From the NCBI GenBank assembly GCA_000525025.1, contig JCKJ01000001.1:1798001-1862000 (forward strand): a stretch of DNA of 64,000 nucleotides, given 5' to 3'. This DNA is from Methylophilaceae bacterium 11. Its GTDB lineage: Bacteria; Pseudomonadota; Gammaproteobacteria; Burkholderiales; Methylophilaceae. A model generated the notes under the pieces. That model saw only the letters and a program-made list of their open reading frames with translations, did not search any database and had not been told where the DNA came from. Of this stretch, positions 26,363-34,891 are shown one piece after another. Position numbers and translations under genes: made by a program. Within the stretch, counting starts at the first letter, position 1. The number at the start of each line of letters is the position of its first letter.

Positions 26363-26392
26363 AAAAGGCGATGCACCTGCATCGCCTTTTTT
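26363..26392. terminator. Bidirectional terminator between DoxX and rlmD
   Basis: AGGCGATGC (26366-26374) and GCATCGCCT (26379-26387) form a perfect 9-bp stem with loop ACCT, flanked by A- and T-tracts, serving both convergent genes. Confidence 0.93.
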
Positions 26393-26406
26393 ACACCCCG
26401 CTTGTA

Positions 26407-27807
26407 TTAAGCATCGTTGAGCGTAAACAGCGCAATAGACTCCACATGTGCAGTGTGGGGGAACATATTGATAACCCCTGCCGCAGCCAAGGTATAACCC
26501 TTTTCATTGACTAGCACACCTGCATCGCGTGCCAGTGTGGCCGGATTACATGACACATAGACAATACGCTTAGGTGCATTGTCAGCCGTGATTGCTTTGA
26601 CCAACTCAAACGCACCATCGCGCGGTGGATCCACCAGCCATTTATCAAAACGGCCTAGCTCGGTCAAACTAGCTTCGGTCATTTTGAATAAATCAGCCAC
26701 GCCAAACTTCACATGTTTAATTTGATTTAACTGTGCACTCTCGTTAGCACGCTCAACCAAATTAGCCAACCCTTCCAAGCCCAATACCTGTGCACCACTA
26801 CGCGCAATGGGCAAGGTAAAATTGCCAATACCACAGAAGAAATCTGCGATTTTTTCATCGGCCTGTGGTGATAACAACTGCACAGCGCGACGTATCATCA
26901 CTTGGTTGATTTGCGGGTTGACCTGCGTAAATTCGTTAGGCTTAAACGGATAAGTCAGGCCAAACTCTGGCAGACTATATTGCAGCTGTGCACCAAAGCC
27001 ATTGCTTGCATGCGCCTCTAATTGAGTCGCATTAGGATAAAATGGCATGATGGTGTCCGGGCCTTTGGTTTGCGTCCAAATCTGCACTTGGTGCGTGTCC
27101 GCAAATGCCTTTAGCAGTTGCTCATCTTCACTGGTTAAGCCAGCCATAATGCGGAAAATCAGCACAATGACGGGATGACTGTCTACGGCTTCACCCACCG
27201 CCAACTCAATTTGTGGCAATTTATCGCGTAAGCTCAATTGCAAAATCATCTCTTGCAAGGGTTGAATCAATGCCGACACTTCCGGCACCAGCACTTCACA
27301 GCTATTCATGTCCGACACAAAGCGCGTGGCTTTTTCATTAAAGCCCACCAGCACGCGTTGTTTTTTCTCTACGTATTTCACACTCAAACGCGCTTTGTGA
27401 CGATAACCCCAAGTGGGACCATACAACGGAGGCAGCATATTGACTGGTTTTACCTTGCCAATATGTTTGAAGTCATTCTCTAACAAGCGCTGCTTGGCGG
27501 CCACTTGCGCGGCAAAATCCAGATGCTGCAATTTACAGCCGCCGCATATCCCAAAGTGCCGACATTGCGGCTTGACACGCTGGTTACTTTGCTTAAACAC
27601 TTGCACCACATTGGCCACTTCAAACGTGTGTTTTACGTGGTGGGATTGATAGCTGACATGCTCTTGCGGCAAAGCGCCATCAATAAAAATAGTTTTGCCA
27701 TCCACATGCGCTACACCACGTCCTTCCTGATCGAGCGATTCGATAAATGCAGTTTGGATAGGTTGGGGCGTGGCAGACTGACGGGATTGATTACGGTTTC
27801 TTCTCAT
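26407..27807 (-). CDS. rlmD: 23S rRNA (uracil-1939-C5)-methyltransferase
   Basis: The 466-residue enzyme methylates U1939 of 23S rRNA using SAM. It has an N-terminal TRAM domain ([20 protein letters not shown]), the 4Fe-4S cysteines in [14 protein letters not shown], the SAM-binding segment [15 protein letters not shown], and the catalytic cysteine in [13 protein letters not shown]. The ATG at 27807 ([11 protein letters not shown]) gives the usual length. The frame is open 25 codons further upstream. Confidence 0.94.
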   Translation of the reverse strand: MRRNRNQSRQSATPQPIQTAFIESLDQEGRGVAHVDGKTIFIDGALPQEHVSYQSHHVKHTFEVANVVQVFKQSNQRVKPQCRHFGICGGCKLQHLDFAAQVAAKQRLLENDFKHIGKVKPVNMLPPLYGPTWGYRHKARLSVKYVEKKQRVLVGFNEKATRFVSDMNSCEVLVPEVSALIQPLQEMILQLSLRDKLPQIELAVGEAVDSHPVIVLIFRIMAGLTSEDEQLLKAFADTHQVQIWTQTKGPDTIMPFYPNATQLEAHASNGFGAQLQYSLPEFGLTYPFKPNEFTQVNPQINQVMIRRAVQLLSPQADEKIADFFCGIGNFTLPIARSGAQVLGLEGLANLVERANESAQLNQIKHVKFGVADLFKMTEASLTELGRFDKWLVDPPRDGAFELVKAITADNAPKRIVYVSCNPATLARDAGVLVNEKGYTLAAAGVINMFPHTAHVESIALFTLNDA

Positions 27808-27981
27808 AGCCGCTATTTTAGCCGATGCGCGCGCAGAATAGACACTCTCATATTGATTAAACCTGTTAAAGCTAGCATTCACGCCATTATTGAGCTTGGT
27901 TAGTGCAAACGAGCTATTGCGGCATATCCCCCAAATGGGTAATGTGCGTACTTATTCGTCATAGCTATTTTGGGGCGCACC

Positions 27982-28629
27982 ATGAAAACCAGAGCGCGGA
28001 AACAAACTAAAAACAACCGTTTAAAATATGCATTATTCGCCATGCTAGGATTGATATCGCTGCTAGCTTATGCTATGCAATTCAAACCAAACCAAGCGAT
28101 GGAAAATGAGTCCACTGTAAAGTCGGGGCATGGTATTGGCATCCCATCTATTCAAGCAGCAGAAGCCCATACGCCATTTATTCAACGCTGGGAAAAAGCT
28201 TTTAGCCAAATAGACCCTGTGTTGCGTGAGAGTCCTTTCAAACATGCTAACTTTTTCCAAGAAGGCGAGATTGTCGCTTCTAATGACGTGTTCGATTTAC
28301 CTACCGAAGAGACAGGTGCAGGTGTGGCAAAAGGGTTGGAACAATACGTCATGGATTTAGAAGACGCAATTGCGGCTGGTTTCATGCCTCATCAAGATTC
28401 GGGTAATTTTTCTGGTGGTGGTGTCGGCGGCGCAGGCGGTGGTGGCAGTGGAGGCAAAAATAAACAACCAATTTACTTGGTCAAAAAAGAAGATATCGAC
28501 CCTAATAATACCCATCAGGAAGGCGGCCAAGATAACGTATCCGCTGTACCCGTACCACCGGCTATTTGGTTACTAAGCTCAGCATTGCTTGCATTAATGG
28601 GCTTGCGCCGCAAGCACGCTGTGTTGTAA
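27982..28629 (+). CDS. PEP-CTERM sorting-domain protein
   Basis: The 215-residue protein has an N-terminal membrane or signal segment (LKYALFAMLGLISLLAYAMQ) after a basic stretch, a glycine-rich linker around residues 137-160, and a C-terminal PEP-CTERM tripartite signal: VPVPPAIWLLSSALLALMGL, then RRKH. Such proteins are cut and processed by a membrane exosortase and appear on the surface or in the matrix. I found no exosortase or polysaccharide genes in the window. The middle part shows no other recognisable domain. Confidence 0.85.
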   Translation: MKTRARKQTKNNRLKYALFAMLGLISLLAYAMQFKPNQAMENESTVKSGHGIGIPSIQAAEAHTPFIQRWEKAFSQIDPVLRESPFKHANFFQEGEIVASNDVFDLPTEETGAGVAKGLEQYVMDLEDAIAAGFMPHQDSGNFSGGGVGGAGGGGSGGKNKQPIYLVKKEDIDPNNTHQEGGQDNVSAVPVPPAIWLLSSALLALMGLRRKHAVL

Positions 28630-28642
28630 AAAGTTAAGACGA

Positions 28643-28673
28643 GCGTGGGAGATAATATTTATTACTTCCACGC
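28643..28673. terminator. Hairpin at the convergent ends of the PEP-CTERM and exonuclease genes
   Basis: GCGTGG (28643-28648) pairs with CCACGC (28668-28673), with further partial pairing of the AT-rich interior. It overlaps the last codons of the exonuclease gene and lacks a long T-run on the plus strand, so its terminator role is uncertain. Confidence 0.4.
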
Positions 28674-29432
28674 CTTTAAGAACTCTTGCCAGTGCTCACC
28701 TGAATAACCACTCAAGGTATCCCGCACCAACTGTACTTCTTTTTCATAGTCAACTGGACTCAAGTGGCCACGCATCAGCTGAAACCGTAAAAAAACCAAA
28801 TAAGTATTGGCCACATCGGTCTCGCAATAATTGCGTATCGCCTCAATCTCACCTGCTTGATAAGCGCCCCACACTTTACTGCCATCCATCCCTAACTTAC
28901 CGGGGAATCCACATAATTGCGCAATTTCATCCAACGGCGCATTGGCGCGGGCATTGAACATCGCAAGCACGTCCATTAAATCCAAATGGCGCATGTGGTA
29001 ACGGCTGATGTAGTTATTCCATTTAAAGTCTTTATCGTCCTCACCCAAATCCCAATAACGCGGTGCCTGTATTTGGTTGACCATCGCGCGGTAATGCAAT
29101 ACGGGCAAATCAAAACCGCCACCATTCCATGAGACGATTTGCGGGGTGTATTTTTCTATGCCATCAAAAAAACGCTGAATGATTTCTGCTTCTGTTGATT
29201 GTGCATCGCCCAGCGTCCACACCCTAAATTGATTGCCTTCACGCAATGCGCAAGAAATCGCACAAACACGGTGTTGATGTAGCGGTAAAAAATCACTACC
29301 GTTATGCTGCCTGCGCTGATGAAACGCAATATTGGCAATTTCTGCTGGGGTAACGCTATCAGGGAGGTTATATAAAGTGCGAAGGCCTTCCGTATCCGGA
29401 ATGGTCTCAATATCAAAAATGAGGGTAGGCAT
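28662..29432 (-). CDS. Predicted 3'-5' exonuclease, DEDDy family
   Basis: The 256-residue protein shows the three exonuclease motifs in order: FDIETIP (Exo I, residues about 5-11), SWNGGGFDLPVLHYRA (Exo II) and NYCETDVANTY (Exo III, Y-x3-D). These are the two-metal catalytic residues of the DEDDy group, like the PolB-type proofreading nuclease but as a stand-alone domain. The natural substrate is unknown. The ATG at 29432 starts MPTLIFDIE; two extra residues upstream are possible. Confidence 0.88.
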   Translation of the reverse strand: MPTLIFDIETIPDTEGLRTLYNLPDSVTPAEIANIAFHQRRQHNGSDFLPLHQHRVCAISCALREGNQFRVWTLGDAQSTEAEIIQRFFDGIEKYTPQIVSWNGGGFDLPVLHYRAMVNQIQAPRYWDLGEDDKDFKWNNYISRYHMRHLDLMDVLAMFNARANAPLDEIAQLCGFPGKLGMDGSKVWGAYQAGEIEAIRNYCETDVANTYLVFLRFQLMRGHLSPVDYEKEVQLVRDTLSGYSGEHWQEFLKAWK

Positions 29433-29464
29433 AATCATGCCCGATAGCTTACACTAAAAGCACC

Positions 29465-29484
29465 GGCTTGGCCTATGCCAAGCC
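29465..29484 (-). terminator. Perfect hairpin downstream of the 160-residue hypothetical gene
   Basis: GGCTTGGC (29465-29472) and GCCAAGCC (29477-29484) form a perfect 8-bp stem with loop CTAT. On the minus strand a T-rich stretch follows after several bases, suggesting a weak terminator for the gene at 29524. Confidence 0.5.
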
Positions 29485-29523
29485 TTGCTGTCACTTACAA
29501 ACCGATGACGACCACTGGATGAA

Positions 29524-30006
29524 TTAGGCGAACTCGACTTCTCGTTCTACGGTTTCTTCCACAATCGTTTGCATCATGTCTTCTTGCATTCTATGCAAGC
29601 GAATGACTGCTTTGATTTCATCTTGCTCAAACATCAAGAGCGCATAAGCTATTTGTTGATTGGCTTCTAATGGAGTGAACTTGCCAAAGCCATACTGTTG
29701 ATTACGAATGACTTGCCAGGCACCTTTGGGTTCAGCAAACTCAGGTCGTGCAAAGTGATGGGCAATTTGGCTAGAAGTCATGCTGTTCAGTGCATAACGG
29801 CTATCCTCCGCCATCACCGTCCAACAGTATTCATCGGCTACGCTGGTGTGTTGCAACTGCATCAAACACCATTCGTCTCGCGCGTAGCTCAGTTGAATCA
29901 CGCTTTGAATCGTATCTTCATACTGATTCATTACATAGAACACACCTTGATCATCCAAGGTGATGGCTTTGCCATAGGCAGGTAGCACATAAAGATTACT
30001 TGGCAT
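29524..30006 (-). CDS. Conserved hypothetical protein
   Basis: I do not recognise this 160-residue protein. It has no signal peptide or membrane helix. The composition is that of a soluble, slightly acidic protein; the end is a Glu-rich helix (VEETVEREVEFA). A preceding MetMet leaves 30009 or 30006 as start. It stands alone with a hairpin downstream, transcribed in the same direction as the sugE group but about 120 bases after it. Confidence 0.72.
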   Translation of the reverse strand: MPSNLYVLPAYGKAITLDDQGVFYVMNQYEDTIQSVIQLSYARDEWCLMQLQHTSVADEYCWTVMAEDSRYALNSMTSSQIAHHFARPEFAEPKGAWQVIRNQQYGFGKFTPLEANQQIAYALLMFEQDEIKAVIRLHRMQEDMMQTIVEETVEREVEFA

Positions 30007-30130
30007 CACAACACTCCCTTTACTTTTGAGAAGTTAGGTTCAGTGTATGTGATTGTGTATTGATTTAAAACGTGAAATAAATGTGCATTCAGGGTTCAGT
30101 TTATAAAACTCGTCTTACCCTTGCAGTCAT

Positions 30131-30454
30131 TTAGCTGGCTGGTGTAGCTAGCTTTAATCCAACAATACCGATAATAATCAACAGCAAACTGGCAAGCCGA
30201 CCCCAATTGGCCGACTCATTGAACAAGACTATGCCCAATATTGCGGTACCCACTGCACCCACGCCCACCCATACAGCATAGGCGGTGCCCACTGGCAGCG
30301 ATTTCATGGCCAAGCCAAGCAAGCCTACACTAATCACCATGGCCGTCACTGTACCTACGGTAGGCCATAGTCTTGTAAAACCATCGGTGTATTTCAGGCC
30401 AATCGCCCAAATAATTTCAAACAAGCCTGCTAATACCAATATCAACCAATTCAT
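30131..30454 (-). CDS. sugE: SMR family guanidinium exporter (SugE/Gdx)
   Basis: The 107-residue protein has four transmembrane helices. The Gdx-type sequence is clear: the membrane glutamate in [20 protein letters not shown], then [14 protein letters not shown] and [20 protein letters not shown]. Gdx proteins export guanidinium in exchange for protons; some also carry quaternary ammonium compounds. Only about 30 bases separate it from ydbL, so it seems to be read as the last gene of the ydbH-ynbE-ydbL unit. No guanidine riboswitch is present. Confidence 0.92.
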   Translation of the reverse strand: MNWLILVLAGLFEIIWAIGLKYTDGFTRLWPTVGTVTAMVISVGLLGLAMKSLPVGTAYAVWVGVGAVGTAILGIVLFNESANWGRLASLLLIIIGIVGLKLATPAS

Positions 30455-30484
30455 CTATTTAGCTTTCTTAATGCAATATATATG

Positions 30485-30904
30485 TTATTTTTTAACCCAA
30501 GCACCCTCTTTTTGATAGAACCAACCCGCTTGTGCTTTATCAATCCAGCGCCCGGCAAAGGTACTTTGAATCTCCCCTTGCCACTCCGGATGGCCATTGG
30601 CGGCTGCAATTTCCTTGTAGAGTCTAGCGCGGTCGCTGTTTTCATCTTTCACCAGCCCAGCCAGCCCACCACGCTGAGACAGTGGCACGGCACTGGCATC
30701 TTTCACTGCAATATAGCCATCTTGTGTCAAGCCAATGGCACCAGACCCATAATATGATTGCAATTGTGCATGGCGTGTCTGCATACTGGTTTTAATAGCA
30801 GTGATTACCGGCGTATTCGCTTCTAGATCAGGCGCCGCCTGTAGCAAGCCTACACCACCCATCAACGTCATACTCAGCAAACCTGTCAATAATAGTTTCT
30901 TCAT
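30485..30904 (-). CDS. ydbL: YdbL family periplasmic protein (DUF1318)
   Basis: The 139-residue protein has a signal peptide (MKKLLLTGLLSMTLMGGVGL, cleavage near LQAA) and the YdbL-type core with TRHAQLQSYYGSGAIGLTQDG and the C-terminal AQAGWFYQKEGAWVKK. YdbL is the partner of YdbH-YnbE in outer-membrane lipid homeostasis and may act as a chaperone-like modulator. It follows ynbE after nine bases. Confidence 0.88.
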   Translation of the reverse strand: MKKLLLTGLLSMTLMGGVGLLQAAPDLEANTPVITAIKTSMQTRHAQLQSYYGSGAIGLTQDGYIAVKDASAVPLSQRGGLAGLVKDENSDRARLYKEIAAANGHPEWQGEIQSTFAGRWIDKAQAGWFYQKEGAWVKK

Positions 30905-30913
30905 ATAAACTCC

Positions 30914-31135
30914 TTAGGGTGTCGTGGTGGTGGGCGCCGCTGCAGGAGGATTTTGCGCCCCCTCTTGCTCTTGTTTCAGTTGCCAGACTTCATCGATGAT
31001 TTTGTCTGCCGCTTTTTCTGCCGCCGCTGCCGGGAAATATATATTGATGGTCACGCATGCCGGCAGCGCTACTACCGCTAACAACCCTGCTATTACCAGC
31101 CAAGTTTTCCCAAATTCAATTTGTCTGCGTCTCAT
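30914..31135 (-). CDS. ynbE: YnbE family lipoprotein
   Basis: The 73-residue protein has a lipoprotein signal with lipobox LPAC, then the diagnostic YnbE stretch CVTINIYFPAAAAEKAADKI and a Pro/Thr-rich tail. In E. coli YnbE is an outer-membrane lipoprotein that stacks on the C-terminal end of YdbH to complete an inter-membrane bridge. I used the ATG at 31135 (MRRRQIEFGKTW); another ATG lies seven codons upstream. It lies between ydbH and ydbL. Confidence 0.9.
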   Translation of the reverse strand: MRRRQIEFGKTWLVIAGLLAVVALPACVTINIYFPAAAAEKAADKIIDEVWQLKQEQEGAQNPPAAAPTTTTP

Positions 31136-31195
31136 TCTGGTTCCTTTTGATTCCACTGGATTACTCCCTACATCATCGCCTAAATGTGCGATGGC

Positions 31196-33154
31196 TTATT
31201 GTACGACAGCCTTGGTATTACCGTCGGTAATGCGTTGCATTCTGGCCAGCAGATCTTTCCAGCTGACATATTGCGTATAACCATTCACATTCACGGTAGG
31301 TGCACCTTTACCTTTAACGATGACAAAGCCACTTGGCGTTGACTCCACCCCGCCCATTTTGCAAATATCCTGCCTTAATTGACAGCTTAACCCAATTTTT
31401 TCGTAGTTAAACTCTTTAAAAAATCGCAAAAACGTACGTTGTAACGCAGCAGCCGTACCTTCGCCCCCTAAAGCGGTGATGTTTTCCACCGCGCGTTGCG
31501 AGACCTTTTTCAGATGCTTGCCATCCGCTGTTTGAATAATCGCATCCATGTACACCGGCTTCCAATTCTCCAATCGTAAATCTTTGACATCGCCTTCCAG
31601 CTTGCCTTCAATCGAGCCAAAATTAAAAGTACGTGTCAAATCACCCAAGTCAATATCGCGCATGGTCAGGTTGGCATAGAGTTTAGGCGCCACACCAATC
31701 GGGCGGTCTATGCGCAGATCCGACATGGCGACCATGCCGTTGAACATATTAAACCGCATTTGGCCGTCCATATTCAGTTGTTGATTAGCGTAAGTGATCA
31801 ATGGGATTTGACCATCGATGTGCCCTTTCATTTCCGGCCAGCCCAACGCTTTGCTAAAGCTATTCATGCTAATGGGCTGTAGCTTCATTTGTAAGTGCCA
31901 CACCATGCCATTGCCTACCCAAGCGGCAGACACATCTTCAAACTGCAACGCACCATCTAAAATGGGGAGGTTCAATTGTGGTGTCACAATCGAATAGCGG
32001 TTTACTTCTGCTGCTAGATGCGTAAGGCCCAAAGGCAGCTTGAGCAAATGTCCACGCTCATACGCCAGAAATATCTGTTTGGCTTGGTTGTAATCCCAAG
32101 GGATATGCGCATTAAGATTGGTAAAACCGAACTTTCCATTCAAGTCTTCGATATTGGCGTTCTCGATATTCAGTTCAAAGTTTTGCGGTTGCAAATCTTT
32201 TACTTCAAACTCCCAGTCTGCTTTGCCTGATACGCGCAAATTACCAAACACCGACTTCTGTGCCATCGGTTGGATAAATGTCTGATACAACCCAGCAAAA
32301 TCGACATCACGCGCTTTCACTTTAATGTCGTTAAACGCTTTGGTTTGTACATTAATATCGGCGCTGGCCGAGAGTTGGCCTACGCCGTTGATTTGCAAGT
32401 TGGCCTGCTGAATATTGAGCATGGGGGCTTGATATGTCCCTTGAATATCAAACTGATTGCCGGCCTGGCCAAAATAGAATGGTTGCCAGAACAACTCGCC
32501 TTCTTTCCAGCTAAACACACCCTTCCACGACCATTTGGACTTGACTAACTGGGCTGATAATTTGACGCTACCAGTGAGTTTGTCGCCTGCATGCAGCCCA
32601 GATTCATCACTAAAACTGACCTGCTTGAACTGGATATCTGCTTCCAAACCGTTAGGCTGCGGTAGAAAGTCAATGGTAAACGGTACACGCGTGCGCTCGC
32701 CTACATATAAGCCATCTACACAATGCCAAGTATCGTTTTGTTTGTTGGGTGGAATCAAGCAATGCAAACTGAAGTTAGCCCACTGCTTATCTGACAGCGG
32801 CTTAATCTCTGCGTTAAAGCTTAATGTGGGCTGTAAGGTTGTCTGACGGTAATCCAGATAAATAGTAGGATTGCGCGCATCAAACTGTGGGGAAGAGATT
32901 TGTCGCGCTTTCACCAGTAAGGTCGTATTGGCTTTTAAATCCAGCAGAATATGTGCATCGTCTAGCCGAGCCGCTCCATATTGCAAGGTCTTGGCATCAA
33001 CAATTGCCTGATCATTGCCGGACAAATCCAACGTCACTTTGGCATCGGTCAGTACGGCTTCATCGTAAGTAATGCTATCTGCCGTGATGCTGACCCCGGT
33101 GAGTGCATACGCGTTTGCACACCACAACACACCAATAAGGGCTACGCGCCACAT
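31196..33154 (-). CDS. ydbH: YdbH family AsmA-like inter-membrane protein
   Basis: The 652-residue protein has an N-terminal hydrophobic segment (MWRVALIGVLWCANAYALTG) and a long beta-rich body. The YdbH-type C-terminal part contains GVAPKLYANLTMRDIDLGDL, QRAVENITALGGEGTAAALQ and a conserved cysteine pair (SCQLRQDICKMGG). YdbH, like TamB and YhdP, forms a hydrophobic groove carrying phospholipids between inner and outer membranes. It is shorter than E. coli YdbH (about 880 residues as I recall). The ATG lies two bases after the cysM stop; a GTG one codon earlier overlaps that stop. Confidence 0.87.
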   Translation of the reverse strand: MWRVALIGVLWCANAYALTGVSITADSITYDEAVLTDAKVTLDLSGNDQAIVDAKTLQYGAARLDDAHILLDLKANTTLLVKARQISSPQFDARNPTIYLDYRQTTLQPTLSFNAEIKPLSDKQWANFSLHCLIPPNKQNDTWHCVDGLYVGERTRVPFTIDFLPQPNGLEADIQFKQVSFSDESGLHAGDKLTGSVKLSAQLVKSKWSWKGVFSWKEGELFWQPFYFGQAGNQFDIQGTYQAPMLNIQQANLQINGVGQLSASADINVQTKAFNDIKVKARDVDFAGLYQTFIQPMAQKSVFGNLRVSGKADWEFEVKDLQPQNFELNIENANIEDLNGKFGFTNLNAHIPWDYNQAKQIFLAYERGHLLKLPLGLTHLAAEVNRYSIVTPQLNLPILDGALQFEDVSAAWVGNGMVWHLQMKLQPISMNSFSKALGWPEMKGHIDGQIPLITYANQQLNMDGQMRFNMFNGMVAMSDLRIDRPIGVAPKLYANLTMRDIDLGDLTRTFNFGSIEGKLEGDVKDLRLENWKPVYMDAIIQTADGKHLKKVSQRAVENITALGGEGTAAALQRTFLRFFKEFNYEKIGLSCQLRQDICKMGGVESTPSGFVIVKGKGAPTVNVNGYTQYVSWKDLLARMQRITDGNTKAVVQ

Positions 33155-33156
33155 CA

Positions 33157-34062
33157 CTACGCCGGGAACACGCCTGTCGACAGATATCTGTCACCCCTGT
33201 CGCACACAATACTCACAATCACGGCATTATTGACTTCTCTGGAAAGCTGTAATGCACTATATAACGCACCACCACTAGAGATACCAGCAAAGATACCTTC
33301 TTCTACCGCCAGTTTTCGTGTCACGTTTTCCGCATGCTGCTGGCTTACATAACGCAGCTCATCCACGCGTTTTGGGTCGTAGATGGTCGGCATGTACTCT
33401 TCCGGCCATTTACGAATCCCTGGAATCTGTGAACCTTCTTCCGGTTGCACGCCAATGATTTGGATATTGGGATTCTGCTCTTTTAAATAGCGCGAAGTCC
33501 CCATGATGGTCCCGGTGGTGCCCATGCTAGAGACAAAATGTGTAACTTGCCCTTCGGTATCACGCCAGATTTCAGGGCCAGTACCTTCGTAATGCGCTTG
33601 GGGATTATCCATATTGCCAAACTGATCCAGCACAATACCCTCACCCTCGGCCTGCAGCTTCATTGCGACATCCCGCGCCAATTCCATGCTGCCATCTTTA
33701 GGGGTCAGCACCAATTCCGCGCCGTAGGCTTTCATGCTTTGCCTGCGCTCCACGCTTTGGTTTTCCGGCATCACCAACACCATTTTATAGCCCCGCATGG
33801 CGGCTACCATGGCCAATGCAATGCCGGTGTTGCCGCTGGTTGCTTCAATCAAGGTATCACCAGGTTTAATATCCCCACGCGCCTCTGCCCGTTTGATCAT
33901 GCTATAGGCTGGGCGATCTTTGACTGAACCAGCCGGATTATTGCCTTCAAGTTTCAGCAAAATGGTGTTGCTCTTGTTCGGGTTCATGCGTTGCAGAGCA
34001 ACCAAAGGCGTATTGCCTACAAAATCATCTAATGTTTTAAAATTTGGTGTTTTTATATTCAT
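33157..34062 (-). CDS. cysM: Cysteine synthase B
   Basis: The 301-residue PLP enzyme makes cysteine from O-acetylserine and sulfide or thiosulfate. The PLP lysine is in NPAGSVKDRPAYSMI. The substrate loop ATSGNTGIALAM and the phosphate-binding SSMGTTGTIMGTSRYL match the family. The segment PEEGSQIPGIRKWPEEYMP is typical of CysM, distinguishing it from CysK. It overlaps the small membrane-protein gene upstream and abuts ydbH downstream. Confidence 0.95.
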   Translation of the reverse strand: MNIKTPNFKTLDDFVGNTPLVALQRMNPNKSNTILLKLEGNNPAGSVKDRPAYSMIKRAEARGDIKPGDTLIEATSGNTGIALAMVAAMRGYKMVLVMPENQSVERRQSMKAYGAELVLTPKDGSMELARDVAMKLQAEGEGIVLDQFGNMDNPQAHYEGTGPEIWRDTEGQVTHFVSSMGTTGTIMGTSRYLKEQNPNIQIIGVQPEEGSQIPGIRKWPEEYMPTIYDPKRVDELRYVSQQHAENVTRKLAVEEGIFAGISSGGALYSALQLSREVNNAVIVSIVCDRGDRYLSTGVFPA

Positions 34063-34322
34063 TTCTTAATCACAAATCTGGCCAGAAACGTTACAACTGC
34101 AACAATAACCGGCCCAACAAACACGCCATAATATAGCGCATGGGCAATACTTGAATTACGTCCGGCATCAGCATACGCATGCCAAAACGTAAAAGGATTA
34201 AACCAACCGTAGAGTAAACAGGCCAAAATAAATAGCAAAAAAGCTATCCCACCTAGTTTAAGGCTTGCCAGCCAGCCTCTTAATGCAGAAGGTTCCGCAT
34301 TATGTATGTCGCGCTCACTCAT
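34059..34322 (-). CDS. Small inner-membrane protein between dsbB and cysM
   Basis: I do not recognise this 87-residue protein. It has two predicted membrane helices (LKLGGIAFLLFILACLLYGW and a C-terminal one around YYGVFVGPVIVAVVTFLARF) with a periplasmic stretch FTFWHAYADAGRNSSIAHAL. Its ATG overlaps the dsbB stop (ATGA) and its end overlaps cysM, so the three are translationally coupled. It has no cysteine in the loops, so a direct role in disulfide transfer is not indicated. Confidence 0.75.
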   Translation of the reverse strand: MSERDIHNAEPSALRGWLASLKLGGIAFLLFILACLLYGWFNPFTFWHAYADAGRNSSIAHALYYGVFVGPVIVAVVTFLARFVIKK

Positions 34323-34828
34323 GCTTTGGCGCTTTTTAACAACCAGATAGCGTAGCCGGCAAATCCTACAAAGCAAAGCAAGGCTAATTGCGGCAGCGTT
34401 AACCCAAGTAGCGTCCAATCAATGGCAGCGCAATCTCCGGTACCGCGAAACAGCAATTTGAATGCTTTTTGCAGTGGGAAATTTTCAAACATATAATCAA
34501 AACCCACACCGCAATCGGCAATCATGCTCTCTCTATTGGCTTGCAAATACCAGTGTCGAATCGCAACCCCTGCACCGCCTAGCGCTGTGAGCACTTGCAA
34601 TAGTGCGAATATTTTTTTCAACACATGAGCAGGTGGAATAAAGGCAGCGATTAAAAACAATACCCCCAAGCTCATAAAGACGATACGCTGTGAAATACAC
34701 AACGGGCAAGGCTCTAAATGATAAGTGGTCTGCACGACCAAAGCCAACATAACAATAGCAAAGCAGGCAGCAAATCCAACCAAATAACCAGATTTACCTT
34801 TTAAGCAGCGTGAGATACAGGATGTCAT
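34319..34828 (-). CDS. dsbB: Disulfide bond formation protein B
   Basis: The 169-residue four-helix membrane protein reoxidises DsbA and passes electrons to ubiquinone. Both periplasmic cysteine pairs are present: C41-x2-C44 (LEPCPLCISQR) and C106 with C133 (IADCGVG, GTGDCAAID). The start MTSCISRCLKGKS at 34828 gives the usual length. It heads the overlapping series dsbB-small membrane protein-cysM and is divergent from xseA. Confidence 0.95.
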   Translation of the reverse strand: MTSCISRCLKGKSGYLVGFAACFAIVMLALVVQTTYHLEPCPLCISQRIVFMSLGVLFLIAAFIPPAHVLKKIFALLQVLTALGGAGVAIRHWYLQANRESMIADCGVGFDYMFENFPLQKAFKLLFRGTGDCAAIDWTLLGLTLPQLALLCFVGFAGYAIWLLKSAKA

Positions 34829-34891
34829 TGCGTGGTCTTTCTTGCATAAATACGGTTTAACAAAACGAAATTGTAATGGATAATAACGCCT

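Noticed and set aside
30455-30484. A guanidine (ykkC) riboswitch before sugE
   Set aside because: Only 30 bases separate sugE from ydbL and they show no riboswitch core.
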